DNA of 64,000 nt from NCBI GenBank assembly GCA_963771705.1, contig CAVYUP010000002.1, positions 310,001 through 374,000 on the forward strand, in the 5' to 3' direction. Below are positions 45,168 through 54,969 of this stretch, piece after piece (the stretch's first letter is position 1; each line of letters starts with the position of its first letter). The DNA comes from DATFVA01 sp963771705 (lineage in GTDB: Bacteria > Bacteroidota > Ignavibacteria > Ignavibacteriales > Ignavibacteriaceae). The position numbers were made by a program, and so were the translations under genes. The notes beneath the pieces were generated by a model that saw only the letters and a list, made by a program, of their open reading frames with translations, did no database searches and was not told the DNA's origin.

Positions 45168-45202
45168 GCCAGGGTATTTTTTTGGCCATTACCCGGGCTT
45201 TT
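45168..45202 (+). other. hairpin in the pyrG leader, possible attenuator
   Basis: GCCAGGGTA (45168-45176) pairs with TACCCGGGC (45190-45198) with one mismatch, followed by TTTTA. The 312-bp spacer before pyrG (45064-45375) contains nothing else notable. It could be an attenuator, a terminator of read-through from elsewhere, or chance. Confidence 0.3.
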
Positions 45203-45375
45203 ATTAATATTTATTGTTTTTAGCATGTTTATGGCACCCGTGTAACATTTTCCGTACCAAAAAATCATTCCCGGAAAGAGGTAGCTTACAACCAGAGCAA
45301 AAAATAATTTAAACAAATTGTGATTAATGATTGTAAATCAGACTTACATCCTCTATATTGCAATACAAAAAATAT

Positions 45376-47010
45376 ATGGCTGCACGGAACAGAGTAAAGT
45401 TTATTTTTGTTACAGGCGGAGTTGTTTCATCTCTCGGTAAAGGCATAACTGCCTCATCACTTGGTCTCCTCTTAAAACAGCGTGGTTATAAAGTTACCAT
45501 CCAGAAATTTGATCCCTATATAAATGTCGATCCCGGAACGATGAACCCTTTCCAGCATGGTGAGGTTTATGTTACCGATGACGGGGCTGAGACAGATCTT
45601 GACCTTGGGCATTACGAAAGATTCCTGGATGTTAATATGACACAGGCAAATAATACCACCACAGGACAGGTCTATTATGAAGTTCTTACAAAAGAACGAC
45701 GCGGGGATTACCTGGGAGCAACAGTTCAGGTTATACCTCATATCACCGATGAAATAAAACAGCGCATGGTTAAACTCGCCGAACTGGGCGAATACGACAT
45801 TATTATCACTGAAATTGGCGGAACAGTAGGTGATATAGAAAGTTTGCCATTCATTGAGGCAATGCGTCAGCTTATGATGCAGTACGGCAGGAAGAATACA
45901 ATTAGTATTCATGTTACCCTTGTCCCTTATATTCCCGCGGCCGGGGAAGTTAAAACCAAACCGACACAGCATAGTGTGAAAAATCTGCTGGAACTGGGTA
46001 TTCAGCCAGATTTGCTTATTTGCCGTTCCGAGAAAAAACTGGCAAAAGATATCCGTGATAAAATTTCACTTTTCTGCAATGTTGATACAAAATCAGTTAT
46101 TTCTGCCTATGACTGTACTACAATCTATGAAGTCCCTCTCGTTTTTTATAAAGAGAAGATGGATTTAAATGTATTAAAAAGACTTCACCTTCCAGACCGG
46201 AAAATAAAATTGGATGACTGGGAACAATTCGTAGATAATGTTAAAAATCCTCATAAAACAGTCGAAATAGCTCTTTGCGGCAAGTATGTGGAACATCTTG
46301 ACGCTTATAAAAGTATTATGGAATCCTTCATTCATGCGGGTGCCGAAAATAACGCTAAAGTAATTGTAAAATCTATAAGCGCAGAAAGATTTGATGAGGA
46401 AGATCCTGAGAAACTACTTGAGGGTATAAGCGGTATCCTTGTTCCTGGGGGTTTTGGAGAACGTGGTATAGAAGGGAAAATTAAGGCAATTAAGTATGCC
46501 CGTGAGAATCAGATACCCTTCTTCGGAATTTGTCTTGGTATGCAGTGCGCGGTTATAGAATTTGCCAGGAATGTATGCGGAATAAGAAATGCTAACAGTT
46601 CTGAGTTTAAGAAAAATAAATATAGTGTAATTGATTTGATGCCTGAGCAGAAAAATGTGAAGAATATGGGTGCTACAATGAGACTGGGTTCATATCCATG
46701 CAATATTCAGCCGGGAACTAAAGTTATGAAGGCCTATAAGGTATCATTCATCTCAGAGAGACATAGGCATCGCTATGAGGTTAATAATAAATTCAGGTCA
46801 AAATTGGCTGAAGGCGGCATGATTTTTAGCGGTTTATCACCAGACAGGGAACTGGTTGAGATGATCGAACTTCCTGATCATCCATGGTTTGTGGGGTGTC
46901 AGTTCCATCCGGAATTGAAATCCAGGGCAACGAATGCTCATCCGCTGTTCCGTGAATTCGTAAAAGCTGCACTGGCTTATTCAGAAAATAAGTCTGCAGA
47001 TTTAGGTTAG
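45376..47010 (+). CDS. pyrG: CTP synthase
   Basis: 544 residues from ATG 45376, just before the conserved N-terminus RVKFIFVTGGVVSSLGKGIT; an upstream TTG adds six residues. The synthetase domain (1-265) contains KFDPYINVDPGTMNPFQHGE. The glutaminase domain (about 290-544) has PGGFGERGIEGK and the nucleophile Cys in FFGICLGMQCAVIEF. It makes CTP from UTP, ATP and glutamine, the last step of pyrimidine nucleotide synthesis. A hairpin lies in its leader. Confidence 0.96.
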   Translation: MAARNRVKFIFVTGGVVSSLGKGITASSLGLLLKQRGYKVTIQKFDPYINVDPGTMNPFQHGEVYVTDDGAETDLDLGHYERFLDVNMTQANNTTTGQVYYEVLTKERRGDYLGATVQVIPHITDEIKQRMVKLAELGEYDIIITEIGGTVGDIESLPFIEAMRQLMMQYGRKNTISIHVTLVPYIPAAGEVKTKPTQHSVKNLLELGIQPDLLICRSEKKLAKDIRDKISLFCNVDTKSVISAYDCTTIYEVPLVFYKEKMDLNVLKRLHLPDRKIKLDDWEQFVDNVKNPHKTVEIALCGKYVEHLDAYKSIMESFIHAGAENNAKVIVKSISAERFDEEDPEKLLEGISGILVPGGFGERGIEGKIKAIKYARENQIPFFGICLGMQCAVIEFARNVCGIRNANSSEFKKNKYSVIDLMPEQKNVKNMGATMRLGSYPCNIQPGTKVMKAYKVSFISERHRHRYEVNNKFRSKLAEGGMIFSGLSPDRELVEMIELPDHPWFVGCQFHPELKSRATNAHPLFREFVKAALAYSENKSADLG

Positions 47011-47051
47011 TTTAGATATCTCTTCAAACAACTTTAAGTAAAAAATCCTTT

Positions 47052-48549
47052 ATGAAAGTATTCCTGACCCTTTGTTTTTTGTTTTCTTATTCATTTCTGA
47101 TGTTCGGACAGCCCGCTATAGAAAAACAAATATTCAAAGGACTTGATGCGTGTTATAACTTTAACTGGGAACTGTCTGATCGTACTTTTAAAAGAATTAA
47201 TGGAAAAGTATCCTGATGACCCGAGGGGCTATCATTTTGAATCAAGTATTTATCTCTGGTACTACCTCGGCGGCAAGGATAAAAATGACCTGGATACGTT
47301 CGAAATATTTTCTGATAAGGCAATAGATAAAGCAGCAGCTATCCTTGAGCAGAATGAGCAGAGTGAAATGGCGCTTTATTTTCTTGGTGCAAATTATTGT
47401 TACCGTGCTATTGCATTCGGTAAAGCCGGCAATTTTCTGGATGCTGCCTGGGCAACAAAAAAATCTGAATCTTATTTGTCCCAGCTTCTGAAGATTAACC
47501 CCGGGCGAACTGATGCATACCTGGGGCTGGGACTGTACAACTTCGCTGTCGCCCAGATACCATCTGCTTTTCAATGGGCTTTGAACTTGGTAGGTATTAG
47601 CGGGAATACGGATATGGGGGTAAAATATATAGAGACTGCTGCTGAGAACGGAAATTATACCCGGGTGGAAGCACAGTATTACCTGGCTCAGATTGAAATG
47701 GATTTTCTGATAGATTATGAATCCTCTGCTGCAATATTAAAAAGACTTGTAAAAAAATATCCCCGCAATCTTCTTTTTAATTACTCATATGCTGTATTGC
47801 TTATGAAGCAGAGAAAACTGGGCGATGCAGAAAAATTCCTTGATAAAGTGATCAGGGCAGGGGATACTAGGTTCAGCCAGATTACTTCATTTTCATACTT
47901 CCTTAAGGGTGATGTGAATTTCAGAAATAACAGGCTTGATTCAGCAAAAACATATTACCTTCATTTCCTCGGGAAAGCAGAAGAAAATGACTATACAGGA
48001 ATAGCCGCTTACAGGTTGGGGATCTGTTATGAAGCCGAAGGAGAGAGAAATACTGCCGTAGAATATTTTGAGAAAGCCCGGAATGGGAATATGGACCTTG
48101 ACGATGATATTTATGCAAAACGGAAAAGTGAAATATATATTAAGAGAAGGCTCTCGTCGATCGAACTGGATCTGGTCTATATCTCAAATATGATAGAGGC
48201 TGGAAAGTATAAGGTGGCATATGATTCGGTCAGTTCGGTTTATCCGGATATTCAGTTAGGAAAACTTCGGGCTGAAGCTCTGCTTTATAAGAGTGATGCG
48301 GCTTTTTATATGGGAAATTATCAGGAATCGGCAGATCTTGCATCTAGGGTACTCGCTCAGGATACATCGAATGAAGGTTGGGTAATTCCATTTTCATATT
48401 ATAATCTCGCAAGAGCAAATAAGAAACTCGGCAGCCTTGAAGCGATGAAACAAAATGCGGAAAAGGCGGATGAAGAAAATGACTACGACTATCAGAATAA
48501 GCTCAGGAATCTGCTGTCCCCCTTGCTGGATGATCCAGTTAAAAATTAG
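47052..48549 (+). CDS. TPR secreted protein, split by a 1-nt frameshift
   Basis: A signal peptide (MKVFLTLCFLFSYSFLMFGQ) begins at ATG 47052 in one frame, continuing IFKGLDACYNFNWELSDRTF to about 47189. The remaining about 450 residues (ELMEKYPDDPRGYHFESSIY onward) are in the +1 frame. Skipping one A of the run 47190-47193 joins them into the normal start of TPR proteins of this type. In-frame reading from 47052 otherwise stops at 47214. The body (to 48549) contains several TPR-like helix pairs (FSDKAIDKAAAILEQNEQSE, RKLGDAEKFLDKVIRAG, AVEYFEKARNGN). It is probably exported and mediates protein interactions. Either a sequencing/assembly error, a real mutation, or +1 frameshifting. Confidence 0.75.
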
Positions 48550-48593
48550 CTTGTGGTAAATCTAAGATTTAAGTTCTTACATGGTTAATTTGA

Positions 48594-48622
48594 TTGACAA
48601 TCTTTCACTATTTCGGTAATTT
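48594..48622 (+). promoter_or_regulatory. candidate promoter of the purN-mre-dcd run
   Basis: TTGACA (48594-48599), 17 bp, TAATTT (48617-48622) followed by TCG. It ends 27 bp before the TTG start of purN. Best match to the local pattern. Confidence 0.65.
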
Positions 48623-48648
48623 TCGCCAATATTAATAAAGCGATTGAT

Positions 48649-49254
48649 TTGAAATTAGCTGTTTTTGTTTCGGGAAGAGGATCAAATCTCCAGTCAATTT
48701 TAGAGTCCCGGGAATTAGCAGAACTGATCGAGATAAAAGCTGTAATAAGCGATAAGATTGAGTGCGGCGCCTTCGAAATTGCTAAGGATTATTCCGTCCC
48801 GACCTATGCACTTGGAAGCAAAGACGGTTTAATCAGCTATAATGACCTATCCAATTTATTATCTCAGCTTAAAATCGATCTGATTGTCCTGGCTGGCTTT
48901 TTAAAACTTATACCCGGCAATGTAGTTAAAGAATTTAAGGGAAGAATAATAAATATTCATCCCGCCCTCCTGCCATCCTTCGGAGGAAAAGGTATGTATG
49001 GAATGAACGTCCATAAAGCGGTGTACAGCTCCTCAGCAAAGGTATCAGGAGCAACCGTGCATTTTGTGGATGAGTTGTATGATACAGGTACAATAATTGC
49101 TCAGGAATGTGTGGATATTCGCGATGTGAAGTCCCCGGATGAGATAGCAGCAAGGGTATTGAAGGTAGAACACAGGATACTCCCATCTGTTATTAAAATG
49201 ATCGCAGAAGAGAGAGTTCAAATAATAAATAATCGTGTTGAGATTTTGAATTAG
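48649..49254 (+). CDS. purN: phosphoribosylglycinamide formyltransferase
   Basis: 201 residues, with a TTG start that begins directly at the conserved KLAVFVSGRGSNLQSILE; no ATG fits. Active-site motifs: VLAGFLKLIP near 84-93, IINIHPALLPSFGGKGMYG near 101-119 with the catalytic His, and GATVHFVDELYDTGTII near 139-155 with the catalytic Asp. It adds a formyl group from 10-formyl-tetrahydrofolate to GAR in purine synthesis. It is first in an eleven-gene run and separated from purH by 14 bp. Confidence 0.95.
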   Translation: MKLAVFVSGRGSNLQSILESRELAELIEIKAVISDKIECGAFEIAKDYSVPTYALGSKDGLISYNDLSNLLSQLKIDLIVLAGFLKLIPGNVVKEFKGRIINIHPALLPSFGGKGMYGMNVHKAVYSSSAKVSGATVHFVDELYDTGTIIAQECVDIRDVKSPDEIAARVLKVEHRILPSVIKMIAEERVQIINNRVEILN

Positions 49255-49268
49255 AGCGGAAGTTAAAA

Positions 49269-50789
49269 TTGAAAAAATTAGCATTAATTAGCGTATCAGA
49301 TAAAAGCGGAGCGGTTGAACTCGCAAAAGAATTGGTAAAACTTGATTACGGGATAATTGCTACAGGGAATACCGCAAAGAAGCTCTCTGCAGAAAATATT
49401 GAGGTAACTGAGATAAGTACAATCACCGGTTCCCCTGAAATATTTGACGGGAGGGTAAAGACCCTTCATCCTAGGATTTTCGGCGGGATTTTGATGCGCA
49501 GGGATAATAAAGAAGACCAGAAGCAGGCAGAAGAAAATGATATTCATACAATAGATATCGTGTGCGTTAATTTGTACCCGTTTGTACAAACTGCTGCAAA
49601 TCCTGATTCCACTCTTGAAGACATCATCGAAAACATTGACATCGGGGGACCTAGCCTTATCCGGGCTGCCGCAAAGAATTATAAATATGTTTCGGTACTG
49701 ACTGATCCTGCACAGTACGGGACTTTCCTTGAGGAATTAAGGAAAGGAGAGGTCAGTAACAATACAAGATTAAAACTATCCATTGAAGCTTTCTCTCATA
49801 CTGCATATTATGACACGCATATCTCCAATTACCTTGAGGATAGGTTTTCCATGCCTCATTCTTACTTAAGAGTTAATCTAAAAAAAGAGAAAGATCTCAG
49901 GTATGGGGAAAACCCTCATCAGAACGGTGCGTTATACGGTAACTTTCATTCTTACTTTGATGTAATGCATGGCAAGGAACTTTCGTACAATAATATCCTT
50001 GATCTTCTTGCTGCAGTTGAGCTTGCAGAAGACCTGGGTGATAATAATACCTGTGTTATTATAAAACACCAGAATCCGGCAGGTGCTGCAAAAGGAAAGG
50101 ATCCTTATGAAGCATATATCAAAGCATTACGGTGCGATCCGGTGTCAGCTTTTGGCGGTATCGTGGTCTTCACAGGTGAGGTTAATTCATCGTTAGCCGA
50201 AAAACTCAATGAAATTTTCCTTGAAATTATATGTGCTGCTTCTTATACAGAAGAAGCTATGCAGATTCTGAAGAAAAAGAAAGATCGACGATTATTAAAA
50301 CAGCTTAAGTCGGTCAGAGTTGATAAATTTAATTATAGGAACATTGCCGGCGGCGCTATTGTTCAGGATGCGGACAAGGCAACTCTTGACAAAGAAAAGC
50401 TCGAGGTTATTACTGAAAAGAAACCAACTGATAAAGAAATGAATGACCTTCAGTTTGCCTGGATTGTTTCGAAACATACGAGATCTAATGCTATTGTTTT
50501 CGCAAAAGATAATGCAACGCTTGCTGTCGGGGCTGGTCAGATGTCTAGACTCGACTCCGCAAAAATTGCATCTCTAAAATCCCGCGAACATGGATTGGAT
50601 TTAACAGGATCAGTTGCTGCTTCAGATGCGTTTTTTCCATTCCCCGATACTTTGCTGGAAATAGTTAAATACGGCGCCGTTTCGGTAATTCAGCCCGGCG
50701 GTTCAGTCAGAGATAGTGAAGTAATCGAAGCTGCTAATCAAAACAATATTTCAATGGTTTTTACAGGAATCAGACATTTTAAACATTAA
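49269..50789 (+). CDS. purH: bifunctional AICAR transformylase/IMP cyclohydrolase
   Basis: 506 residues, TTG start (KKLALISVSDKSGAVELAKE). The N-terminal MGS-like IMP cyclohydrolase (to about 195) has the motif KTLHPRIFGGILMR near 64-77. The C-terminal AICAR transformylase contains YGENPHQNGALYGNF, the catalytic KHQNPAGAAKGKDP near 261-274 and ends VIQPGGSVRDSEVIEAANQ. It performs the last two steps to IMP. mreB follows after only 8 bp. Confidence 0.96.
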   Translation: MKKLALISVSDKSGAVELAKELVKLDYGIIATGNTAKKLSAENIEVTEISTITGSPEIFDGRVKTLHPRIFGGILMRRDNKEDQKQAEENDIHTIDIVCVNLYPFVQTAANPDSTLEDIIENIDIGGPSLIRAAAKNYKYVSVLTDPAQYGTFLEELRKGEVSNNTRLKLSIEAFSHTAYYDTHISNYLEDRFSMPHSYLRVNLKKEKDLRYGENPHQNGALYGNFHSYFDVMHGKELSYNNILDLLAAVELAEDLGDNNTCVIIKHQNPAGAAKGKDPYEAYIKALRCDPVSAFGGIVVFTGEVNSSLAEKLNEIFLEIICAASYTEEAMQILKKKKDRRLLKQLKSVRVDKFNYRNIAGGAIVQDADKATLDKEKLEVITEKKPTDKEMNDLQFAWIVSKHTRSNAIVFAKDNATLAVGAGQMSRLDSAKIASLKSREHGLDLTGSVAASDAFFPFPDTLLEIVKYGAVSVIQPGGSVRDSEVIEAANQNNISMVFTGIRHFKH

Positions 50790-50797
50790 GAGGCATA

Positions 50798-51823
50798 ATG
50801 GGTTTATTTGATTTTTTCTCCGCAGATATTGCCATAGATTTAGGCACTGCTAATACCCTTATTTACGTTAAGAACAAAGGGATCGTTCTAAATGAACCAT
50901 CAATAGTTGCTTTTGATAAAAACAGCAAAAGAATTATTGCACTTGGTAATAAAGCAAAGGAGATGCAGGGCAGGGAACATAAGGAAATACGTGTGACACG
51001 GCCTATGCGCGATGGCGTTATTGCCGACTTTGAAATCGCTGAAGGTATGATCCGCGCTTTCATTAAAAAAGTTAGGGCGGGAGCATTTTCAGCCAGAAGG
51101 GTTGTGGTAGCGGTACCCAGCGGCGTAACCGAAGTTGAAAAACGTGCGGTGAGGGATAGTGCAGAGCACGCCGGAGCTAAAGAGGTTCATCTTATAGCTG
51201 AGCCCATGGCGGCTGCAATCGGAATCGGAATTGATGTTGAAGCTCCTGTTGGAAATATGATAATTGATATCGGTGGCGGAACTACCGAAATAGCTGTTAT
51301 AGCCCTCTCTGGAATTGTTAATGAAGAGTCGATTAGAATAGCAGGTGACGAAATGAATTATGCTATTATGCAGTACTTCAAAAAAAATCATAATATTCTG
51401 ATAGGTGAAAGAACAGCGGAAGCAATAAAATGTGAAGTTGGTTCAGCTGTTCCGTTGAAAGAAGAGATAACTATTCAGGTTAAAGGAAGAGATCTGGTAG
51501 GTGGTATTCCTAAAACTACGGAGGTAAGTTCTGTTGAGATCAGGGAAGCTCTGAACGAAGCGGTCGTCCAGATAGTGGATGCGGTTCGTCAGTCGCTCGA
51601 AAGAACTCCGCCTGAATTATCAGCGGATATCCTTGACAGAGGCGTTATGATTACCGGCGGTGGAGCTTTACTAAAAGGTCTGGATGAACGTATAAGGATG
51701 GAAACCAACCTTCCCGTCCACGTTGCTGAAGATCCCTTGACTGCTGTTGTACGTGGTGCCGGAAAAGTAATTGATAACTTAAATCATTATTCAAAAGTTT
51801 TAATTCGTAACCGCAGATATTGA
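50798..51823 (+). CDS. mreB: rod shape-determining protein MreB
   Basis: 341 residues, actin-like ATPase. Phosphate-1 loop IDLGTANTLIYVKNKGIV (11-28), phosphate-2 IIDIGGGTTEIAVIAL (near 157-172) and adenosine loop TGGGALLKGLDE near 287-298. It polymerises at the membrane and directs the elongasome. Length is usual. The mreC ATG overlaps its stop by one base. It is co-directional with the purine genes upstream, which is unusual company. Confidence 0.97.
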   Translation: MGLFDFFSADIAIDLGTANTLIYVKNKGIVLNEPSIVAFDKNSKRIIALGNKAKEMQGREHKEIRVTRPMRDGVIADFEIAEGMIRAFIKKVRAGAFSARRVVVAVPSGVTEVEKRAVRDSAEHAGAKEVHLIAEPMAAAIGIGIDVEAPVGNMIIDIGGGTTEIAVIALSGIVNEESIRIAGDEMNYAIMQYFKKNHNILIGERTAEAIKCEVGSAVPLKEEITIQVKGRDLVGGIPKTTEVSSVEIREALNEAVVQIVDAVRQSLERTPPELSADILDRGVMITGGGALLKGLDERIRMETNLPVHVAEDPLTAVVRGAGKVIDNLNHYSKVLIRNRRY

Positions 51824-52656
51824 TGTTTAGACTACTTTCTAAATTATGGGAAAGTTTTAAAGAATATATAGTCCTTGTTGTACTCCTGATCATCAGCCTT
51901 TTTATTCTTTCACAAAATCAAAATCCGAAAGTCCGCCAGGTAAGGGCTGTCGCGTTCGGCAGCTTTGCTGTTGTTACTTCAGTGGTAAGTGATGTTATCA
52001 ATATATCAAGCTATAAAAAAGAAAATGCGAGGCTTAGAGAAGTCAACGCAGAGCTTATGCTCCAGGTTAACAGGCTTCGTGAATACGGCATTGTTAACAG
52101 GGAATTAAAAAATCTTCTTAATCTTAAAGATTCGGTAAATTATCCTCTTATTCCCGCAGCTGTTGTCTCTAAATTGTCAACAAGATCGCAGGGAAGTGTG
52201 ACTATAAACGTGGGGGCGAAGGACAGCGTAAAGCCGGGAATGCCTGTAATAAATGATATGGGTATGGTCGGAATTATTATCTCCGTTTCTAAGGATTATT
52301 CCATCGCTAGAACTTTGCAGAATATCGATCTTAAGCTTACGGTAAAAGATGAACGTAGCCGGATCGATGGGATAATGAAGTGGAACGGTAAAGAACTTGT
52401 TATCGTTGATGTTCCAAAGACCTACGATATAGAACCGGGAGATAGAATTGTTACTTCAGATATAAGTTCAATTGTCCCGCTCCCTGTACCTGTGGGAATT
52501 ATTACTGGATTAAATAAAGTAGAAACAGGCATCTTTAATGAAGCCCGGGTTAAATCTTTCGTGAACTTCGGCAGTGTTGAAAATGTATTTGTAATTGGTA
52601 TAGTTGAAAGCAGACAGAAAAATAACCTCGAATTAAACTTTTATAATCGGAAATAA
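51823..52656 (+). CDS. mreC: rod shape-determining protein MreC
   Basis: 277 residues from ATG 51823 (TGATG overlap; a TTG just upstream is possible). N-terminal membrane helix (about 15-35), a coiled coil (about 63-95), then the beta-barrel domains with GSVTINVGAKDSVKPGMPVI near 125-144 and PVGIITGLNKVETGIF near 226-241. MreC links MreB to PBP2 and RodA in the periplasm. The mreD start overlaps its stop by one base. Confidence 0.93.
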   Translation: MFRLLSKLWESFKEYIVLVVLLIISLFILSQNQNPKVRQVRAVAFGSFAVVTSVVSDVINISSYKKENARLREVNAELMLQVNRLREYGIVNRELKNLLNLKDSVNYPLIPAAVVSKLSTRSQGSVTINVGAKDSVKPGMPVINDMGMVGIIISVSKDYSIARTLQNIDLKLTVKDERSRIDGIMKWNGKELVIVDVPKTYDIEPGDRIVTSDISSIVPLPVPVGIITGLNKVETGIFNEARVKSFVNFGSVENVFVIGIVESRQKNNLELNFYNRK

Positions 52657-53144
52657 TGCGGTCTCATTATATATTTTCTATCCTTCTGTTCTTTCCTCTT
52701 CTGGTAATTCAAACTACTGTAATACCGCTGGTTGCTATTAATGGGGTTATACCTGATCTGATTTTGATTCTTCTGGTCTTCTATGCGGTACGGTATGGAC
52801 AGGTTTATGGAACAGTATTGGGATTTGTTTATGGTTTTCTTTTTGATCTGATTACCGGTAGTTTGCTTGGCAGCGCGATGCTCTCTAAGACTATTGCAGG
52901 TTTTACAGCAGGTTATTTCTCAAATGAAAACAAAAGAGAAGCCTATCTTAAATCCTATGTTTTCTCTCTGATAGTTCTTCTCTGTACCCTTATTGATACA
53001 ATTGTTTATTCATTTTTCTCTACTATCGATTTGAGTAAGAGCATCCTGGTATTATTTTTTGAACAGGCTTTGCTGCCGGCACTTTATACAGCTGTCATCA
53101 GTATAATTGTCTCAATTTTTTATCCTAAGAGGAGTCTGAGTTAG
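52656..53144 (+). CDS. mreD: rod shape-determining protein MreD
   Basis: 162 residues, five transmembrane helices, normal for MreD. It contains the typical GVIPDLILILLVFYAVRYGQ near 30-49 and GFVYGFLFDLITGSLLGSAM near 57-76. It is part of the MreBCD elongasome complex, with poorly defined biochemical role. It shares one base with the mreC stop; mrdA begins one base after its own stop. Confidence 0.9.
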   Translation: MRSHYIFSILLFFPLLVIQTTVIPLVAINGVIPDLILILLVFYAVRYGQVYGTVLGFVYGFLFDLITGSLLGSAMLSKTIAGFTAGYFSNENKREAYLKSYVFSLIVLLCTLIDTIVYSFFSTIDLSKSILVLFFEQALLPALYTAVISIIVSIFYPKRSLS

Positions 53145-53145
53145 T

Positions 53146-54969
53146 TTGAGATCTTCCAGCTTTGGTTCTCTGCAGAGAAAATCTATCATTTTCTTCATCA
53201 TAGCTGCTTCCTTCGCCTTGCTGGCATTCCGTCTTTTCCAGATGCAGATTATTAACCATGAAGAATATGATGAAAAATCTGCCAGTAATAGTATAAAGGC
53301 AATTGAACAAACTCCCTTGCGAGGTATCTTTCTTGATAGAAATGGAGAGGTTGTTGTTAGCAACCTGCCTGCTTATACCCTCAGGATAACACCGGCTCAG
53401 TATGATCGTAAGTTAAACCATCTTCTTGAAAATGTGCTAGATGTTGATTCAGGATATATCAATAAAATACTCTACAATAACCGCATTTACTCAAAGTACG
53501 TTCCGGTGAGGATAAAAAGAGGTATTGATTTTAAGACTGTCTCCTGGCTTGAAGAGAATTCTGAATTTCTTCCGGGGGTTGACTATATAGTCGAAATGCA
53601 GCGTGGTTATCCTGCCGGTATTATGGGTTCGCATATGTTCGGTTATACTAAAGAAATTTCTCCCCAGCAGCTTGCAAAAGAAGATGATTATTATGATCCC
53701 GGCGATTATGTTGGAAACAATGGGCTGGAGAAAACATATGAAAAATATTTGAGAGGTGAGAAAGGATATAATTATGTCCTGGTTGATTCAAGAAGAAAAG
53801 AGATAGGCCCATTTAAAGATGGAACAGCGGATGTTCAGTCGATTAAGGGGAATGATCTTGTCCTTTCCATTGATGCGGATGTTCAGAAAGCCGGAGAAGA
53901 GTCGTTTAAGGGTTACCGGGGAGCATTTGTTGCTATTGAGCCGAAAACCGGAGAGGTGCTCGGTCTGGGAAGTTTTCCTGACTATGATCTGAATGCATTC
54001 TCCTATGTTACTTCAAGGGAATTCCTGAATAAGCTTTATACCGACAAGGATAAACCATTATTCAACAGGGCAACGATGTCTATGAAGCCTCCGGGATCTA
54101 CTTTTAAGATAATGGAAGCTATTGCGGCTCTTGATCTAGGAGTTATAAATATCAATAGCACTTTTTACTGCGGAGGAGGATTTACATTCGGCAGGTTCTT
54201 TAAGTGTGATGGAGTTCATGGATCTCTGAATGTTGTTCACGCAATTGAAAAATCATGCAATACTTTCTTCTATAACCTGATATACAAAATAGGTATTGAT
54301 AACTGGCATACTTATGCATTAAAATTCGGTTTTGCTCAGAAAACCGGTATAGATATAGGTGAGGAAGCAAAAGGTTTTATTCCAAGTTCAGCTTATTATG
54401 AAAAGATATATGGACCCAACTGGCCAAGGAGTATCATGGCTAGTCTTGGAATAGGCCAGGGGGAAGTAAGCATAACTCCTATCCAGCTTGCCAAATATGT
54501 GTCAATTATCGCGAATAATGGTACCACATACGTTCCGCATATTGTTAAGGGCTACCTGGATAATAAAACAAAGGACTTTATACCATTCAAATTTGATAAA
54601 ATTAATGTAGGTATAGACCAAAAGGTGTTTGACATCGTTAAACAGGGGATGTTTCTTGTAGTTAACGGTGCAGGGACGGCTGTCAGAATTAAATCAAATG
54701 AAATCCAGATTGCCGGTAAAACAGGAACGGCACAGAATCCTCACGGAAAAGATCATGCTTTGTTTATTGGTTTTGCTCCTTTTGATAATCCGCAGATTGC
54801 TGTGGCCGTTGTTGTTGAGAACGTCGGGTTCGGTGCAACGTATGCAGCCCCGATAGCAAAAAAGCTCATTGAAGCATACCTGCTGAAAGATAAGACGAAG
54901 AAAGATGAACAGAATAAATATGAACAGAAACTAAAGCAAAATATTATAGGGGCTTCCCTTGCGAATTGA
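53146..54969 (+). CDS. mrdA: penicillin-binding protein 2 (elongation transpeptidase)
   Basis: 607 residues, TTG start with GGAG about 11 bp upstream. One N-terminal helix (13-30), a dimerisation/pedestal region with TPLRGIFLDRNGEVVVSNLP near 56-75, and the transpeptidase domain: SxxK at Ser318-Lys321 (GSTFK), SxN at Ser370-Cys-Asn372 and KTGT at 525-528. It cross-links peptidoglycan during side-wall elongation, partnered with RodA. The tail after about 575 is lysine-rich. rodA begins inside its last 11 bases. Confidence 0.95.
   Translation: MRSSSFGSLQRKSIIFFIIAASFALLAFRLFQMQIINHEEYDEKSASNSIKAIEQTPLRGIFLDRNGEVVVSNLPAYTLRITPAQYDRKLNHLLENVLDVDSGYINKILYNNRIYSKYVPVRIKRGIDFKTVSWLEENSEFLPGVDYIVEMQRGYPAGIMGSHMFGYTKEISPQQLAKEDDYYDPGDYVGNNGLEKTYEKYLRGEKGYNYVLVDSRRKEIGPFKDGTADVQSIKGNDLVLSIDADVQKAGEESFKGYRGAFVAIEPKTGEVLGLGSFPDYDLNAFSYVTSREFLNKLYTDKDKPLFNRATMSMKPPGSTFKIMEAIAALDLGVININSTFYCGGGFTFGRFFKCDGVHGSLNVVHAIEKSCNTFFYNLIYKIGIDNWHTYALKFGFAQKTGIDIGEEAKGFIPSSAYYEKIYGPNWPRSIMASLGIGQGEVSITPIQLAKYVSIIANNGTTYVPHIVKGYLDNKTKDFIPFKFDKINVGIDQKVFDIVKQGMFLVVNGAGTAVRIKSNEIQIAGKTGTAQNPHGKDHALFIGFAPFDNPQIAVAVVVENVGFGATYAAPIAKKLIEAYLLKDKTKKDEQNKYEQKLKQNIIGASLAN

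Noticed and set aside
45472..45972. 166-codon minus-strand ORF inside pyrG
   Set aside because: It is a shadow of the conserved CTP synthase domain; no ribosome site or family match.
47186..47194. Programmed frameshift at the T4A4 run
   Set aside because: No stimulatory structure or known family use of +1 shifting here; a simple indel is the simpler explanation, so I call it only an apparent frameshift.
47143..48549. TPR gene starting at its own ATG/TTG near 47143
   Set aside because: That frame's first about 20 residues look random, while the overlapping frame supplies a signal peptide and the expected helix; a frameshift explains both better.
48557..48571. TAAATCTAAGATTTA palindrome after the TPR gene as terminator
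   Set aside because: Purely A+T stem of 6 bp with a 3-nt loop and no T-run; too weak.
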